Part shown: positions 61,903 through 64,000 of the stretch, in pieces | How positions within the stretch are numbered: the first letter of the stretch is position 1 | Layout of the letters: the number at the start of each line of letters is the position of its first letter | DNA from: Sphaerisporangium sp. | GTDB lineage: Bacteria; Actinomycetota; Actinomycetes; Streptosporangiales; Streptosporangiaceae | Direction: 5' to 3' | NCBI GenBank assembly: GCA_025964675.1 | Contig: JAOPYI010000238.1 | Coordinates: 1 to 64,000, forward strand | Length of the DNA: 64,000 nt | Made by a program: the position numbers and the translations under genes | Notes under the pieces: model-generated | What the model was told of the DNA's origin: nothing | Database searches by the model: none | What the model saw: the letters and a program-made list of their open reading frames with translations, nothing else

Positions 61903-64000
61903 ACGCCGTGGTCACGGGCCGAGGCTATCGCGACCTGCCCGAAGCTGATCCCGGCGTCGTTGGGCGGCACACGTGAGTGCAGCAGCACCGTGAACCCCCG
62001 CTCCTCCAGCAGGGCCGTCGCCCGCTCGAGCAGGAAGAGGTTCTGGAACACCCCTCCGGACAGCGCCACCATCGGCAGGCCCGTACGCTCCCGTATCCGC
62101 AGGCAGCCTTCCACGACGAGCCGGGCGACACCGTTGTGGAATCGCGCGGAGACGACCGGCGGCTCCACCCCCGCCTCCCTGTCCTCCAGCACCGCGTGGA
62201 CGAGATCGTGACCCGCCACGGTGAAGGGGACCTCGCCGTCCACGGTGTCGCCGGTGACGTGGACGATGCCGGTGCCCTCGAGGATGCGGCAGGGGTACGC
62301 GCCTCGCTCGCCGGGGTCGGCGATCTGCTCCAGCTCGACGGCGGCCTGCCCCTCGTAGGTGACCGTGTCGCGGCCGGTCGTCAGCGCGGCCGCGGCGTCG
62401 AACAGACGTCCCATGCTTGAGGTCGGCGGCGCGTTCACACCTCGTGCGGCCATCGCGACGACGGAGTCCCACCGCTCGGCGTTGCGCTCCCGCACCCCCG
62501 GCTTCCGCGCCGTGCCGGTACCGAGATAGGCGGCGGCCATCCGCCAGGGCTGCCGGATCGCCATCGCCCCGCCCGGCATCGGCACGGTCGCCAGGTGCCC
62601 GGCACGCCGGAACCCGGCCAGGCCGGCGACCAGGAACTCCCCGCCCCAAAGCGTGCCGTCCAGGCCGTATCCCAGCCCGTCGAAGGCCACGCCGATCACC
62701 GGCCCGGCGGCGCCGTTCTCCGCCATGCAGGACGCGATGTGGGCGTGGTGGTGCTGCACGCCCACCAGCTCGACGCCCTCGCGCTCCAGCGCGTACTTCG
62801 TCGAGAGGTACTCCGGGTGCAGGTCGTGGGCCACCACCTCGGGGTCGATGCCGAACAGGCGCTGGAAATGCCCGACACCCTCGGCGAACGACCGAAGGGT
62901 CTCGTAGTTCTCCAGGTCGCCGATGTGGTGCGACACGAACGCGCGGCGCCCCTCGGCCAGGCAGAAGGTGTGCTTCAGCTCGGCTCCGCACCCGAGGACG
63001 GGCCGCCGGGCCTCCCGTACGAGGGGCGACGGCCGGGGGACGTAGCCCCGCGAGCGACGGATCGGCAGCTCCCGGCCCCGGAACACCCGGATCACCGAGT
63101 CGTCGGTACGCGTGTGAATCAGCCGATCATGAAGCAGGAAGGCGTCCGCGATGCCGTTCAGGCGTTTCATGGCCGTCTCGTCGACGTACGCGATCGGCTC
63201 GTCGGAAACGTTCCCGCTGGTCAGCACGATGGGCTCGTGCAGGCGCCGCAGCAGAAGGTGATGCACGGGGGAGTAGGGCAACATCACGCCGAGCACCCGG
63301 CCCCCCGGCGCGACCCCCTCCGCGACACCGGGCTTCGGGATGCTGTCGTTCGCTCGGCGGCGCAGCAGGACGATGGGCCGTCGCCGGTCGGTGAGCAGCC
63401 GTTCCTCGTCCGGGTCGATGTCGCAGAGCAGGCGTGCCGCCGCCACGTCGGGAACCATCAGCGCGAACGGCCGGTCCTCGCGGTGCTTGCGCGCGCGCAG
63501 CGCCGTCACGGCCCGCTCCAGATCGGCGCGCACGGCCAGGTGGTAGCCGCCGATCCCTTTGACCGCGAGGATCAGCCCCCGGTTGAGAAGGCTCGCCGCC
63601 TCCTCCATCGGGTCACCCGGGATCTCCCGCGCCGAGCCGTCGAGCAGCCGCAGGCGTGGCCCGCACTTCACGCAGCACAGCGGCTGGGCGTGGAAGCGCC
63701 TGCTCGCCGGGTCGTGGTACTCGGCCGCGCACTCCTCGCACATCTCGAACGACGCCATCGTGGTGCCGGCCCGGTCGTACGGCGAGGAGCGCACGATCGT
63801 GAAGCGCGGCCCGCACGCCGTGCAGTTGATGAACGGGTAGCCGTGCCTGCGGTCGGCGGGGTCTTCCAGCTCCCGCAGGCAGTCGGCGCACGTCGCCACG
63901 TCCGGAGAGATGAGAGCGCGCCCGTGACCCGCGCCCGTGCTGGGCGCGATGCCGAACCCCGGCTCCCCGGTGACCGGGATCTCCCGCGAGGTCACCTGGT
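61899..64000 (-). CDS. hypF: Carbamoyltransferase HypF, N-terminus outside window
   Basis: HypF makes the cyanide ligands of NiFe hydrogenases from carbamoyl phosphate, passing them to HypE. About 700 residues are in the window. They begin before two CxxC-x18-CxxC zinc fingers (CADCLRELEDPADRRHGYPF onward, and CEECAAEYHDPASRRFHAQP onward), then a YrdC-like domain (VKGIGGYHLAV, RKHREDRPFALM) and a Kae1-like domain (HHHAHIASCMAENG, FDGLGYG). The N-terminal acylphosphatase domain (about 70-90 residues) lies past the right edge; the frame stays open to 64000, so a GTG at 63995 is not the start. Other hyp genes probably follow outside. Confidence 0.93.
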   Translation of the reverse strand, partial: QVTSREIPVTGEPGFGIAPSTGAGHGRALISPDVATCADCLRELEDPADRRHGYPFINCTACGPRFTIVRSSPYDRAGTTMASFEMCEECAAEYHDPASRRFHAQPLCCVKCGPRLRLLDGSAREIPGDPMEEAASLLNRGLILAVKGIGGYHLAVRADLERAVTALRARKHREDRPFALMVPDVAAARLLCDIDPDEERLLTDRRRPIVLLRRRANDSIPKPGVAEGVAPGGRVLGVMLPYSPVHHLLLRRLHEPIVLTSGNVSDEPIAYVDETAMKRLNGIADAFLLHDRLIHTRTDDSVIRVFRGRELPIRRSRGYVPRPSPLVREARRPVLGCGAELKHTFCLAEGRRAFVSHHIGDLENYETLRSFAEGVGHFQRLFGIDPEVVAHDLHPEYLSTKYALEREGVELVGVQHHHAHIASCMAENGAAGPVIGVAFDGLGYGLDGTLWGGEFLVAGLAGFRRAGHLATVPMPGGAMAIRQPWRMAAAYLGTGTARKPGVRERNAERWDSVVAMAARGVNAPPTSSMGRLFDAAAALTTGRDTVTYEGQAAVELEQIADPGERGAYPCRILEGTGIVHVTGDTVDGEVPFTVAGHDLVHAVLEDREAGVEPPVVSARFHNGVARLVVEGCLRIRERTGLPMVALSGGVFQNLFLLERATALLEERGFTVLLHSRVPPNDAGISFGQVAIASARDHGV

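Overview
The window is a high-GC (roughly 70% by eye) actinobacterial chromosome segment. Coding is dense on both strands, GTG starts are common, and several genes are joined by ATGA, GTGA or TGATG overlaps. The housekeeping order (purD, purA next to a DUF3151 gene, class II fba, DedA, pyrE; then fadD, phosphoesterase, SRPBCC, ArsA-type ATPase, DUF5304, ROK glucokinase, exonuclease/phosphatase, alpha/beta hydrolase, plsC) is the kind found in filamentous actinomycetes. The DUF222-HNH gene at the left edge and the poly-HAMP kinase suggest a Streptosporangiales relative (Nonomuraea/Streptosporangium/Microbispora type). That placement is inference.

Layout. 1-5 kb: a DUF222/HNH endonuclease gene cut by the window edge, a secreted orphan, a pentapeptide-repeat protein and a 14-TM drug exporter. 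5-15 kb: a glycan locus with a two-domain CgeB/GT2 transferase, WecB (UDP-GlcNAc 2-epimerase), two GT4 transferases, WecC (UDP-ManNAc dehydrogenase) and a secreted glycosidase-like protein; the WecB/WecC pair predicts UDP-ManNAcA supply. 15-23 kb: NrtR-like Nudix regulator, HisC-type aminotransferase, EamA permease, an intergenic DnaA-box cluster, a multidomain regulator, a MurA paralogue, a membrane protein and purD. 23-28.5 kb: CorA, TPP-riboswitch-controlled tenA, a two-gene HTH/ImmA-peptidase module and a glycerophosphodiesterase.

28.7-39.5 kb: purA and the DUF3151 gene are flanked by accessory glycan genes: a GT4, a lipoprotein polysaccharide deacetylase, and a four-gene minus-strand cluster (two GT2 proteins, a membrane/coiled-coil methyltransferase, an asparagine-synthase-like ATPase). 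A GT-A domain in this cluster is clearly related to the one in the 5-kb locus, so both loci may serve one cell-surface polymer. 39.6-46 kb: fba, DedA, pyrE, a NYN-domain protein with a very long Ser/Gly/His linker, and a RelA/SpoT homologue with an intact hydrolase but degenerate synthetase. 46-53 kb: a response regulator, a giant soluble poly-HAMP hybrid kinase and FadD. 53-64 kb: a conserved run of housekeeping genes ending in HypF, cut by the right edge; HypF implies a NiFe hydrogenase elsewhere in the genome.

No rRNA, tRNA, CRISPR array, insertion sequence or prophage was recognised. Start codons were chosen by Shine-Dalgarno match, family N-terminus and overlap with the upstream gene; several differ from the longest open frame.
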